A stretch of DNA of 64,000 nt from Melastoma dodecandrum (GCA_029817715.1 JARUPY010000359.1:19934-83933), one strand, 5' to 3'; counted from the stretch's first letter, positions 23,401 to 34,159 are shown. Notes: a model not told the origin generated them from the letters alone. Numbers and translations are program-made.

Positions 23401-24262
23401 TATAACCTCTAGGTAGAGGGAAATCCCTGTCGACATATGCAGGATAGGGAGACCTGTACAAACAGGTATCGTCTCGCCGAGCTATTCCGGAGACGACTTG
23501 CTCTATAACCTGAGTTATGGTCTCCCTCAAGTCTGGGGGTACACCGCCTACTGGGGCCAGCGCTGGAGGTCGAGTTGACCTTATCGGGCTATACGGAGAT
23601 CTTTCCCCCATTGCCTGATTCACTGGATCCCTCATGTAGAAAAAAGGTTCCTCCCGAAAGTTTCCACCTCGGGATCCAAGCTCATAGGGGTCTCCAGTCG
23701 CGTCGATTACAGGTTCTTTTCCAGGGCGACGAGACGGAATAAAATCCTCCCCTCGATCTGTTTCCTCTTGAAGGTCCTCTACCTCATTCCAATACGTATT
23801 CGTTGGTCGATTACGTGAAGAAGAGGGTCGACCAGGGGGAACCAGATTTCCGGGTTCGAAAAGAGCATTCGTCCTTATCTCAGATTGCTCAAAAGTCACG
23901 TTACGTGGCCCTTGAGCAGTCCGTCGAGCGTCTGTCATGAACGTAGACTCCCTAAAGGGGGTTTCTCTCATATGAGGTCTTACTCTTTCCTCGTTTCTCG
24001 GGCCAGAAAGACGCCCTATTAGGGTTTGGACATCCATTAGAATACCCTTCATAGCAGTCAACTCCTGACGCACATCTCCCAGCTCCTTATGGAACTCCAG
24101 TCTTGAAATAAATTCAGACGGGGTATGTGAATCAAAGGTGGACTGGTTTGTAGCTGCCTGGCCTCCTAGGGCCGACGCTGGCAAGTCCATTCCCGGAGGA
24201 AGTTCCTGGTTTTCCCCATCTATGGGATTCTGAGACTCACGGCTTCGAGTATTTCTCGGCAT
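20354..24262 (-). CDS. retrotransposon gag-protease polyprotein
   Basis: A 1302-residue open frame starting at ATG 24262, about 20 bases inside the PBS. The Retrotrans_gag domain is around residues 290-390 (TPLEHVARFTHQLG, FTWYASLPPGSVASW). Two zinc-knuckle-like CxxH...H...C modules are near residues 541 (CKWHGSFTHATKDC) and 647 (CHWHLNDTHTTDQC), replacing the usual CCHC. The aspartic protease is near residue 1071 with VLIDNGATVNVLP, using Asp-Asn-Gly instead of Asp-Thr/Ser-Gly, a form found in this plant lineage. A long spacer separates knuckles and protease. No stop codon interrupts it. The frame ends in a different phase from the RT frame. Confidence 0.9.
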   Translation of the reverse strand: MPRNTRSRESQNPIDGENQELPPGMDLPASALGGQAATNQSTFDSHTPSEFISRLEFHKELGDVRQELTAMKGILMDVQTLIGRLSGPRNEERVRPHMRETPFRESTFMTDARRTAQGPRNVTFEQSEIRTNALFEPGNLVPPGRPSSSRNRPTNTYWNEVEDLQEETDRGEDFIPSRRPGKEPVIDATGDPYELGSRGGNFREEPFFYMRDPVNQAMGERSPYSPIRSTRPPALAPVGGVPPDLRETITQVIEQVVSGIARRDDTCLYRSPYPAYVDRDFPLPRGYKVPDFTRFSGEDEMTPLEHVARFTHQLGEAAGNDFWKLKLFPNSLTGDAFTWYASLPPGSVASWTQMQSMFVKTFARLDTPMSMFEVMRLKQANGEHPGQFLMKLRKALLRCRPPIPERDQLLLALNALTIPFRKKLQGERFADLYDLARRATEYYQLLTEEAQLTRAYQVDTYEVDVAEFVKGESTICDPLTKKNSKAKASQKNAEERKYSFDTDKVDAIFDWLYQRKRIRLKPGHRVPQTEREKNRNYCKWHGSFTHATKDCLSFRNIIQDLIESKELRFPEVDEVAVVDDNPFGDEVAIHTFDIFDAEVNLLEVINDSAVSSQDLQATGETLVANALMKRLAERGVFILPKGREKWLCHWHLNDTHTTDQCHTFKKYLLDSKTEGWYDLTPFEEATMSLNTSRVSSHALKSPHSADRRLALRGGRGGPQGHKGNGEAVAWGTERPARRLEFIDSSGQRVIKQGYTRTTPVKEIRPVEEHKEADQPQQAVNRRPRYASQTVDPQELRRGPPIAQFLDEKLLCQNCKLIAHNRILITQLCTACCVNYFLRLVDLSAKGEMLVKTVRPEGSGNSNPNKPSSNRPADNPVQVGYDPADGRFLEVGRLPFGSKKPRFVKALNPSSQWQKAERKVTLPVRAQKRKERRLSHAQKKPRMTHVMPSFGGNHTTGKQVAEPERVESTDYSEDPGSSFDYTPLRGDKPCDFNTEQGPLVSCNALTLPAEFACNNKSEAPEGKTLDSKVITFPSGFPLHWLRKPSDRMKQHMHSLYISATFDGVLVGRVLIDNGATVNVLPLAKFRLLGYKPSELVRTDVAVSGFNGRKSECLGICSVRLGVGRHEQETAFFVIDIAPSFNALLGRDWLHKAAAIPSTLHRELILWLDSEIEIVKADEYSCCDKGILHTETCKTIKDLTLDQRYKLGDPTVGPLGEPSGKFDFIVSYGTSHPKPDEGPIVPTGWGPDFTDKDIDEVLQEVVTTKDGGETNNSPSGNKEEAPKSQESAATELEPDRLLHEGMYG

Positions 24263-24279
24263 TCTTTTTTCTCAACAGG

Positions 24280-24297
24280 CTCCCACTGTGGTCGCCA
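24280..24297 (-). other. primer-binding site, tRNA-Arg type
   Basis: The plus strand reads CTCCCACTGTGGTCGCCA, which looks like the acceptor-arm 3' end of a plant tRNA-Arg including CCA, six bases inside the LTR. On the element strand this is the complementary PBS, starting TGGCGACC. The identity of the tRNA is from recall of plant tRNA-Arg sequences. Confidence 0.8.
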
Positions 24298-24303
24298 AAA
24301 ACG

Positions 24304-25470
24304 TGTTCGCGCACGGAACGGATCACGTCGGAAATATTTGGCAATGGACCCACAGTAGTTGTATTATGGTCGCCAGTAAGAAGATGCACTAATTTATACA
24401 GAAATAATGCAAGTCTTACAATCTTTAGAGAATTAAAAGAAAAGGGCTTACAGCCATTAAAAGGAAAAAGGGAAACGATGGTGACGATGTGGGATCTTGT
24501 AGCGGCGGAGAACGCGTGACGAAGGCCTTGGAAGCTCGCTCCGTCTGTGGTGGTTGCTGGCGGAAGATCGTGACGAAGGCCTTGGAAGCTCGCTTCGTCG
24601 GGGGTGGTCGCTGGTGGAGAGTTGTGACGAAGGCCCTACGAGCTCACTTCGTCGGTGGTGTCGCTGGCGGAGAGTTGTGACGAAGGCCCTACGAGCTCAC
24701 TTCGTCGGTGGTGTCGCTGGCGGAGAGTTATGACGAAGGCCCTACGAGCTCACTTCGTCGGTGGTGTCGCTGGTGGAGGATTGACGGCAAAGGCCCTACG
24801 AGCTCACTCTGCTGGTGGAAGGGTAATTAACCTATAAGCCGGGTCAGGGCATCTAATTCCTAAGGTTGACGAACAAACTTCAGAGTTTTTGGCTGTGTGT
24901 ATTCGTGTCCTGTCTTGAAAAATTCCTCTGCTATTTATAGAGGACTTGTACGTGATTAACGCGTAACAGATAGATCGTTTTGCAGATCGTGTTATAGATC
25001 GTGATCCCTAATGTCGTGGGAGTGTCTCAATAACCCCCTTGATATATGGGATCACGTTCCTGGATATTTAAGATCAGTTACGATCTTTAACAAACGTGAT
25101 TGAAAATGAATAAATTTATTTCAACCTCGTCGACTTGGCTGATCTGTACGGACTACGATCGACTTGGTCGACTTATCCAGGATTCCGTCGACTTGACTCT
25201 ACTAGTAGATCTAGTTACTGTTGAGTCATCTTGATTGACTTTGATCACCATACTTTTTCGTTGTGAGTCGACCTAGTCGACCCCGTTCATAAGTTGACCT
25301 AGTCGACTTCATCATAAATCGACCTAGTCGACTTCGTCATGGGTCGGTCTAATCGACTTCGTCGTGAGTCGGCCTAGACGACTATATCTTGGGCCGACTC
25401 GGAGTGTGACTTGAGGGATTACTGGGTTTCTGTTCTAGACCCAGGCCGAAAATTAATTGTCATGTCAACA
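24304..25470 (-). repeat. 5' LTR (element orientation), 1167 bp
   Basis: Same termini as the other LTR. It is 51 bp longer because the internal minisatellite has six units rather than five. In element orientation this LTR drives gag-pol leftward. Confidence 0.95.
24517..24815. repeat. LTR minisatellite, six units of about 51-53 bp
   Basis: Same unit as in the left LTR, with one additional copy of the unit ending GTCGCTGGCGGAGAGTT. Confidence 0.85.
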
Positions 25471-26299
25471 CATCCTCTCACGGGCTCGTATGCGCGTAAG
25501 CACGCGTGTTTATAAACAAATACGCCACCGTTTTGACTTGGGTCGCACCCGAACAGAACAGCTTTGCTGGAAAGTTTCGACAAAGATCAATATTTCCTGA
25601 AGCATAGAGACTCGTCCATAATTACAAAAGCACAAAAGTAGCCATCTCCAGCGTAGGATTCGTCGTCCAAAGACTTATTGACAAATTTCATGTAAGTGGA
25701 TCAAAGACAGTTCGGCAAAGGAGTAACAGTGCAATACACCTGTTCACATGGCTCATATCCAGCTCTCCTGGTCATTAAAATGTGCATAATAGAAAGAGAA
25801 AGTTCATGTAAAGAGATCCACGAGGCTAAGTTGCCTTCCAGATTGAAAACCACGCACCAGATCATTCAACATCCGTGCCTTATCACAAGGATATGTCCTA
25901 CAAAAGAAAGTACCACATGAGCATGTCCACAAACCTGAATGAGGTGATGCATGCGTTCGTCTATAGGACATGCAGGGGTGAGTGTTTAATGCACATATGT
26001 TGGTATTGGCACATCATTACAGCAATCATAAAAAACCGTGCAAAAAGGTACAGCTTTCCCAACACTCTCACCTTGCAATCCCATTCAGACAATTGCAAAC
26101 GTCCAGTTTCTACCATGTACTGTCCTTCTAAGGGGCTAAGAATTGGCATCCTCATCAACAGGATCAAAATGAATATGTCACTATTCGGGGACGAAAAGCC
26201 AACACGTTTATTGATCACATGAGACGAGATGATTTGTCCAATAAGTTGGGGAAAACTGTTTTTAGTAGGAAAAAAGAGATTGATAACAACCTGCGCAGG
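25471..26299. other. intergenic between LTR and the NDUFV1 3' end
   Basis: About 0.8 kb. The right part should be the NDUFV1 3' UTR. No coding gene or repeat recognised. Confidence 0.6.
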
Positions 26300-28216
26300 T
26301 CAAGCAGCAGCTTCCAGCAACTCTCTCTCCGCACGCTCTCTAATCCTTCTCTCGAGCTCTGGCCTGAAATGTCTTATCAGCCCCTGGACAGGCCAAGCAG
26401 CGGCATCACCAAGAGCACAGATAGTATGCCCTTCGATCTGCTTAGTCACTTCCTGAAGCATGTCAATCTCCTCTAGCTTTGCATTTCCAACCTTCAGCCT
26501 TTCCATTATCATCCAAAGCCATCCCGTTCCCTCACGGCAAGGGGTACACTGCCCACAGCTTTCATGCTTGTAGAAGTAGGAGAGCCTAGCAATTGCATCA
26601 ACAATATCTGTAGATTTATCCATCACAATAACGGCGGCTGTACCTAGACCACTTTGGACAGCCTTGAGGGCATCAAAGTCCATAAGCACATCCTCACATA
26701 TGTCCTTAGTAAGCAACGGTACGGACGAGCCACCGGGTATAACAGCAAGTAGGTTATCCCATCCGCCCCTGACACCTCCACAGTGTCTTTCCAATAATTC
26801 CTTCAATGGTATGCTCATCTCCTCCTCCACAGTACAAGGCTTGTTCACGTGACCAGAGATGCAGAATAACTTCGTCCCTGAGTTGTTTTTTCTCCCAAAG
26901 CTCGCAAACCATTCCGGACCACGCCTTAATATGGTAGGGGAAACTGCAACAGTTTCCACATTTGTAACAGTAGTAGGGCAGCCATACAAACCAGCATTCG
27001 CTGGGAAAGGGGGCTTCAACCTTGGTTTTCCCTGTTTTCCTTCAAGGCTCTCCAGTAGAGCAGTTTCTTCCCCGCATATATAAGCACCCGCTCCAAAATG
27101 TATATGAACGTCAAAATCATACCCGGACCCGCAAGCATTTTTTCCTAACAGCCCAGCTTCATAAGCCTCCTTTCTTGCCTGTTCAAGGTTTCTCCGCTCA
27201 TTCACATATTCTCCCCTTATATATATGTATGCAGCAGAGGCCCTCATTCCAACACCAGCAATTAAACATCCTTCAAGCAGCTTGTGAGGGTCATGACGCA
27301 TGATCTCCCTGTCCTTACAGGTACCAGGTTCGCTTTCATCCGCATTTACAACAAGATACGAAGGACGGCCATCAGAAACTTTAGGCATGAAAGACCACTT
27401 GAGCCCAGATGGGAAACCGGCCCCACCACGGCCTCGGAGACCAGACTTCTTTATTTCATTAACGATCCAATCAGTACCCTTCAGGACAAGATCCTTGGTT
27501 CGGTACCAATCGCCACGTTTCATGGCCCCCTTAAGGAAAGGATCATGTAACCCATACAAGTTAGTGAAGATCCGATCCTCATCCTTCAAGCCGCCGAAAT
27601 GGGTCTTCTCCGGAGGAGGCGGAGGTGGAGGAGGCTGAGGTGCACCAGCACTGGCCGCACCTTGAGTACTGAATAATCTAAAGCTCGTACCCAACCTAGT
27701 GCCATGTCCCCAGAGAGAACTAGTCTTCCGGGAAGCGAGTAAGCCCCTTATCGGTGCCTGTGGCACCAACAAGACACCAGTAAACACCTCAATTTAAATA
27801 CCATTATATCACAGAGTATTCAAAATCAAGAGGAAATAGGAAACAACAACGCGAAAACCGAAAATCACCAATCATTCCGGATTCCCATTATGTTAGAAAT
27901 GGCAGAGACTAAGGCCTATGGGATTAACAAATTATGACCTTAAAAAGCGCCAGATACAATATCAGCACCTCCTGATCCAATCATTCCGCAAAATTACACA
28001 AGCCCCGCATCGGGAAAAAAAACAGCTGACTGACTGCTCCCCGGAGAACCCTACTCAAATCCCTAGATCCAATCCAGGTGGGGAGGGGGCAAACAAGAAC
28101 GTAGAGGTCCCGTCGCCGCTACCCAAGAAAAAATCAATGAAGCACGGAGCGAACATACGGAGACAGACAAGAAGATAGGGGAGGAGTACTAGAAAAAGCA
28201 ACAGTATCTGTACCAT
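26300..28216 (-). CDS. NDUFV1: NADH dehydrogenase [ubiquinone] flavoprotein 1, mitochondrial (complex I 51 kDa subunit)
   Basis: Complement join(26300..27757, 28214..28216) gives 486 residues. Exon 1 contributes only the ATG, and exon 2 begins exactly at the second codon ([14 protein letters not shown]). That start, [10 protein letters not shown], is the family's mitochondrial presequence start; the apparent upstream start [10 protein letters not shown] is intron sequence. Motifs seen are the NADH/FMN-binding [16 protein letters not shown] and [19 protein letters not shown], and the [4Fe-4S] N3 cluster ligands in [13 protein letters not shown] and HTICALGD. The protein is the NADH-oxidising entry point of complex I on the matrix arm: NADH binds, FMN takes two electrons and passes them to N3. 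A proline run (eight Pro) separates presequence and mature region. The conserved body is intron-free. Confidence 0.96.
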
Positions 28217-29147
28217 ACGAGGATGTCGCTTCTCCCGGCGGACGCAAGTGGCGGATCCCGACAGACGAGAAAAAAGAAGCCGGGTGATCAACGAGTAAGA
28301 GACCAGAGCTGCCGTAAACGGACGGCTGAGATTGGGTTTATGTAATCGGACGGATGGAATGTTTTTTGCAATTTAGTGACGGTCCAGGGGAACACGTAAG
28401 AGTGGACAGGACCAAAGGAGGAGTTTCCTCCCCCATGGTGGGCTGGTACTTGTGGACCAATAATGGGCCTAAAGTACGGTTCAAAATTACAGCCCATTAT
28501 TAGATCCTTAAAATCACGTTTAGACATATCTTTTCCAACGTTCTCGGTCGATTATACGGAGCTTTGGTACTTAATAACGTCATTTGAAAAATTATTTCAT
28601 CAAATAACCTCGTAATTTTAAAAATTCATCGACTAACACAGTGAGCCGGCTTCCCTTCACAGGTAAAAAAAATTTTCAAAAAAAATAAAGAAAAAATCAA
28701 AGTTCATTCGTGGAAGTCGGCCTTTTATGCGCAAAACAAAATTTTCAAAGAAAAAAAAAAATTCAAAAGTCATTCACATAGGAAAGTCGACATTAAGGCA
28801 AAAATTTTTTTTAAAGGCCGACTTCATGTAAGACCGATTTTACTGGATTAGTCGACGAATTTTGAAAGTTACGAGTTTGTTTGATGAAATAATTTGCCAA
28901 GTAACGTTACTAATGAACAAAACTCCGATTATATGTACTTCTTTTATTTATAATCTGAATTTTTATTAAGTATTTTAATAATTTGAATCACCAATTTTTG
29001 GTCTCGTGAAATGTCCATCGAACTTGTTGGACAGTTGAGGGAAAATCACAAAATCATCACCGGCGGTTTCCCCCCTCTTGCTCGATCTCTCGTTCCCTTC
29101 TCGCCTTCTGCTTCCACTCCAGGCGTAGAAGCTGCGTTCGTCTCGCC
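28217..29147. other. divergent intergenic region NDUFV1 / FAD monooxygenase
   Basis: A shared upstream region between two divergently transcribed genes. Site II-like TGGGCC/TGGGCT motifs occur near 28438, 28464-28469 and 28491-28496 (the last as AGCCCA), on the NDUFV1 side. A foldback element occupies 28553-28932. Confidence 0.6.
28553..28932. mobile_element. MITE-like foldback element, about 380 bp
   Basis: The left arm 28553-28637 and right arm 28846-28932 are imperfect reverse complements over about 85 bp; both contain AATTATTTCATCAAA or its complement and a CGACTAA end toward the inside. The interior holds A-rich repeats with AAGTCGGC-type motifs. No open frame, as expected for a non-autonomous DNA transposon. 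Superfamily and target-site duplication were not resolved. Confidence 0.65.
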
Positions 29148-32100
29148 ATGCTCGCTGCTCGGTTTCTGCGTTCGGTTGCGATCAGTCGGCCCTGCGCGTA
29201 TCGGTTAGCTCGACACAAGTGCTGCACGAGATTGGCCAGCGGCGGCGTCAATGGAAGCGAGTCGCCGGAAGATCTGGTACTTCCCGTCCTGATCGTCGGA
29301 GCGGGTCCGGTTGGTTTGGTCCTATCGATTCTGCTTACCAAGCTAGGTATTCGTGATGTTCGGATTCGCTCCTTGCTATGTCTCGTCGTCGTCGTCGTTT
29401 TAGTTTAAGTATGACGAGTGCTTTTGATGAGGTGTTCACGCGATGGATTTAAGGTGTGAAATGTGCTGTGCTGGAGAAGAACAAGACATTCTCGAGCCAT
29501 CCGCAGGCGCACTTCATAAACAACCGTTCCATGGAGGTTTTATATTCTCTATACTTAGAAGTTGCATTGCTGAATAGCTTGCATGAGGACTCCTTCCGGC
29601 AGAAGCCTTGAAATGAGTTCTGATTTTTCACTTTCTTCAGGTGTTCCGTAAAATTGATGGACTTGCTGAAGAAATTGAGAGGTTGCAACCTCCAGTGGAC
29701 CTGTGGAGAAAGTTCATCTATTGTACGTCTCTCACTGGTCAAATCCTCGGGACTGTAGACCAGATGCAACCCCAAGGTGTTGAGACATTTCCATTTTTGC
29801 GATTTTAATTTTTTGATATTAATCAATTGCTGAAGATAGAGAGGTTGTCATTGTATTTAAAACATGTTGGATGCTTTCTTTAATTGTTGACAGATCTCAA
29901 GAAAATTTACAGTCCTGTATCTGTTGCACACTTCTCTCAGTATAAATTAACCAGGCTGTTGGTTGATCGCCTGAAAAATTTGAGCTCCAAAACCTGTAGC
30001 CATCATTGGGAAGGATTTGAAGACAAACTACTTATGGGTTATGATTGTGTTTCCATTGATACGACTTCAAGTGAATGGGTCAGTGCTCATTTTTCTTCTG
30101 TTGTTGATGATGGAATTTATAAGGAAAGAAAGGTCCGCTGTCGTTTCCTTGTTGGTGCTGATGGCGCTGGAAGTACCGTGAGGAAGCTTGTAGGAATAAC
30201 CTTGAAGGGAGAGAAAGAGCTGCAGAATCTTGTGAGTGTTCATTTTCGAAGCAGGGACCTCGGAAATCATCTCCTAAAAGAGAGGCCTGGAATGTTATAT
30301 TTTGTTTTCAATAGCGAAGCGATTGGTGTTATTGTCGCCCATGATCTCGAGCAAGGTGAATTCGTTTTGCAGGTACATCTTGAATGATATGTTTCCTAGT
30401 GCTAATTTCATATGTTTTGGGCAGTGTTAAATAATTAATTCATGAACCTCAATTGTTTATCCCATTGTAGTTGCCTTTCTATCCACCTCTGCAGAGTCTT
30501 GAAGACTTCGGAGTTCAGGTACTGTTGGCCTTTTCAATGCAACTTTTGCTTCGCATACGTAATTTGTCTTGTGAAGGGAATTTATTGTCATTCAAGTGGT
30601 CCAGAATATTAGATATGTCGTGACCATACTTAGTGTTAAAATGTGAATAAGCAATTATTTCTCTGATGCAAGCAGTAGGTTTCTGAAGGATCCAACCTAT
30701 TGTAGATATGTGAGAGCACAATCTTCAAGTTGGTCGGTAGAGAACTTCAGGATATAGATGTGATTGATATAAAACCCTGGGTTATGAATGCTGAAGTTGC
30801 AGAAAACTATTTGTCCGCCGACAGTCGTGTCGTGCTTGCTGGGGATGCAGCCCACCGTTTTCCTCCGGCTGGCGGTTTTGGTAAGTTTTGGTTATCTATT
30901 TTGGATATATAATTGTAAGGTATCATTTTGCTAATACATATCCATACTATTCTATTTAAAAAAAAACATTCCTAGATATAAAAACTTTGGTTTTATTTAC
31001 ATATTTTCATAATTGCATTTTTCTTTTTTGGGTGCCGTGGAGTGAAAAAGAGAGTATTCCTGGAACAAAATATTGTTATAATGTCAACTTCTAACTGACC
31101 TGCAATCTTCTTCTTGCTAGATCTCTATTGATAAGTAAGGAAAAAATATGTAAAACAAAATAGATGCATCGGTCATACTGATTTTGGAATGTTTAAACCC
31201 TTTTCATGAGTCGAAAGACTGACTTCATGTTTATGGTATGTCGTGTGTATGTGAAACGCACTTGTGCATGTGCTTGATCTATTTTAAAAGCAAAGAAATG
31301 TAATTCCAGGGATGAACACTGGGATTCAAGATGCGCATAATCTTGCTTGGAAATTGGCATCTGTTTTGAATGGTACTTCGCCATCTTCGTTTCTTGAGAC
31401 ATATGAAGTGGAACGTAAGCCGGTACGAAGAACTTAACATGCTTGAGATCTATTTCAACATGTTTCTGGTCATCTTTTTCTTTCATCAATCACTTTTTGT
31501 TTATTCAGATTGCGGCTTTTAATACGGCTCTGAGTGTTCAGAACTTCAAGTTGGCCATGTCCGTACCTGCTGCTCTCGGTCTTGATCCAGGTGTTGCAGG
31601 GTCAGGTATAATTGTCCTTGCTTTTATCCTTTTTCCAGTTAAGATTTAATGCAACCTTTAACTTAGCACACTTTGTTGCGAAGGAATGTCTTTTTGTGAT
31701 TGAAAGATGCTAGAATGATTTTATCCCTTTTTAAGTATTGACAGTTTTTCATATTTTTTGTCTCAGTATGTGAAGGTATTAGTGGAACCGTTGGTGCAAT
31801 TCTACCATCTGGAGTTCAGAAGGCAATATTCAATACACTTTTCAGCATAGGCCGGGCACAGGCTTCTAAAATGATTCTAAATGAACAGAATCCTTTGGGA
31901 TCATCGAGGCTTTCAAAACTTAAAAAGATACTTGCGGAGGGGAGGAGCCTTCAGTTGCAATTTCCAGCTGAAGATCTTGGCTTCAGGTATCATTCCTTTC
32001 CTACCCGAAGGATATAAAAAGTGTTGGTCGCTAGGGATTTGTTCTAACAGGAATTTCCACTTTAATGGGAGGTAGCGCATGGGTTTCTTGATGTTGTAGT

Positions 32101-32887
32101 AATCGCATACAGACTCTAATTGTTAGCTTTATTCCCACTGTATTTTATTTCCGTAGAACCTTTAGCTGATTATCATTTGCCCAAAAAATGATGTTATTTC
32201 TGTAGTGGCATTCCCTGTCCATCTTTAAGCCTCTTCCTTATACAGGTACCTCCAAGGTGCAGTCGTTCCTGTTGCTGATAGTACTTCAAACATTTTAGAA
32301 CCACCAACAGGTCGCCGCAGAGAATACATTGCCTCTGCAGATCCTGGTATGAGGCTACCACACCTATATGTGAAGGTCTTGTCAGATAATTCCGTTGAGG
32401 TAACTTGGTAGTTGGTAGAACTGGACAATCTGTTATCATATTAGTTGATACTCATCTCACCAAAGATCATCATCCTTCTCTCCAGGAAAAAGTCTCCACC
32501 CTGGACCTCGTTCGCAGTGACATGGTTGAGTTCCTCTTCATCATTGCTCCGGTCAGAGACTCATACGCTCTTGCTCGTGCAGCTCTTGAAGTTGCTGATG
32601 AATTAAAAGTTTCTGTACGGGTGTGTATCATGTGGGATGTGGATGATAGAGATGGATTCAAATCAGGAAGCAAATCAGCGATGGCCCCTTGGACAAATTT
32701 CATTGACGTCCAGCAAATGGAGGGGGTGAATTCATCTTCCTGGTGGGATATCTGCAAGATGACGGATCGAGGGGTCATCCTGGTCCGGCCGGATGAACAC
32801 GTTGCCTGGCAAGCAAAATCACCAATCATCGGTGATGATCCCTCGAAGGTGATGGAAAAGGTTTTCTCTGTTCTACTAGGCTTGTAA
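29148..32887 (+). CDS. class A FAD-dependent monooxygenase with C-terminal thioredoxin-like region
   Basis: Eleven exons, join(29148..29346, 29454..29536, 29641..29776, 29894..30372, 30471..30518, 30706..30880, 31310..31422, 31509..31605, 31767..31986, 32246..32399, 32486..32887), give 701 residues. Diagnostic motifs are the Rossmann GxGxxG (LIVGAGPVGLVLSILL), the DG motif (VGADGAGSTVR) and the GD motif (VVLAGDAAHRFPPAGG, then DAHNLAWKL). Together they define PHBH-type aromatic hydroxylases that use NAD(P)H and O2. The first about 40 residues are Arg/Ala-rich without acids (MLAARFLRSVAISRP), suggesting a mitochondrial presequence. The C-terminal about 130 residues resemble the thioredoxin-like tail of phenol hydroxylase relatives. 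It appears to be the orthologue of an Arabidopsis oxidoreductase I recall as embryo-defective. The 87-bp last intron must be removed because it holds an in-frame TAG. Substrate unknown. Confidence 0.88.
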
Positions 32888-34159
32888 TCTTACAGTTTGA
32901 TTTTTTTTTTTACCACATTACGACATTATTCACTGTATAATTTTTTTTTCTTTACCTAATGCCTTTCTCTTCGTTTTCTGAACAAATATGAGCAAAGGTA
33001 ATCGATGATGACAGATAGTGCAAGTCGCTGTTGTCTCGATAACTCAAAATGACAAAATTTATGAGGAACGTGTGATACCAAATGACAGAATTTGTAACAT
33101 AACCTTGGAGAAGAAAAGGCAAAGTCGTGGAAACACTATAACCTTTACAGAACCCGCGAGGAAGAATCAGAGTCACCCATCCCGAAGAAGCTGCTCCAGG
33201 GATGAGCGAAAGATCATGCGGTCTTAGAGGAGGAGCATCCTCGAAACGAGGAGCACTTACGAGTCACTTGGTCCGCATATTGGTAGTGTTTACTTCCGGA
33301 CTTATTATGTTCAACTGCATACAAAAATCCAAGTTCTCGTAAACATAAAGCGAATCATCAGGGTAGAGTTTCAGGGTGCAAGTAATAAAAGTGAGGACAC
33401 CGTTTGTCTTGTGCGACTTTGGCAGGATAGATTACGAAATAATTTCGCCTTTACTCAATTTATTTTTACAAACAAACAGGGCATTTCTGTGCAAAAACCA
33501 TGAAACACGATGTTAATATTTAAGAACAAAGTTTGAGCGGGGGAGGGAAGACAAAGCCCAACACAACGGTCGCACTACATTTTGTTATTTTAGTACTAAA
33601 CTCCTCTTTGGATTTCGTACCTTAAAACCCACCCTTGCATGACTAATCGAATTAGACTCAGACCCATCAGCCACATTATTTATTAATCATAAAATCAAGT
33701 GGATATTCTCATAATTTCATCCCTGTACTTTGGGGGATTTAGACCCCACACAAATTGCTGAATTCCAAACACACACAAAGCCTGCAATGTATTCAATTGT
33801 GGGCATTCTTAATATAATGAAAAAACAAATACAACAGAGAGTTGGGAAACCCTCCCCCCCCCCCCCCCCCCCCTAACCCCTTCCCCATCAAAATTAGCCT
33901 ACACCCAGATTTTAAAAAATGAGGGGAATTACAAATCCTTCTACTTAACCTGACAAATTGGATATTCTTACCAAATGGAATGAAATCTGGGTAATATCAA
34001 CAAGAAGGAAAAAAAAAACACAAAAAAGCTAACTTCTTGCAGCATTCCAAGTCCTAAGCAACCCTCTTAACTACCCCCATCTACACATTTTTATGAACAA
34101 ACCGACCTGAAAGGTAGAGAGTTTGAGTTACCTTCTCGAGTTCGGCCTTCCTGGGGTTT
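32888..34159. other. intergenic, tail-to-tail
   Basis: Contains the 3' UTRs of the flanking convergent genes and a 20-base C run at 33854-33873. No gene recognised. Confidence 0.6.
33854..33873. repeat. poly-C tract (20)
   Basis: An uninterrupted run of about 20 C flanked by AACCCT and TAACCCC. Confidence 0.9.

Larger units (their letters stand above)
12198..25470 (-). mobile_element. Ty3/gypsy Tat-lineage LTR retrotransposon, 13.3 kb, with antisense PMD gene
   Basis: Two nearly identical LTRs bound the element (12198-13313 and 24304-25470, both TG...CA as read on either strand). In element orientation (minus strand) the order is 5' LTR, PBS matching a tRNA-Arg 3' end, gag-protease, RT, RNase H, second RNase H, integrase, a long non-pol region, polypurine tract, 3' LTR. 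The second RNase H and the tRNA-Arg primer are recognised hallmarks of the Tat lineage (Ogre, Retand and relatives). The long region between integrase and the 3' LTR holds a spliced gene in antisense orientation. Flanking 5-mers are CATCT (left) and CATCC (right), an imperfect target-site duplication. LTRs differ by roughly ten substitutions (counted by eye) plus one minisatellite unit, so insertion is recent. The integrase frameshift argues this copy is no longer autonomous. Confidence 0.93.

Noticed and set aside
24280..24297. A tRNA-Arg gene fragment
   Set aside because: Only 18 bases match a tRNA end and they sit at the expected PBS position beside the LTR; no cloverleaf is present.
27758..27787. 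Start of NDUFV1 at [10 protein letters not shown]
   Set aside because: These residues are the intron 3' end (TTGGTGCCACAG) read through; family length and start are restored by the ATG at 28216.
32400..32485. Coding continuation between the last two monooxygenase exons
   Set aside because: 87 bases with an in-frame TAG after GTAACTTGG; GT-AG splicing removes it and restores the family C terminus.
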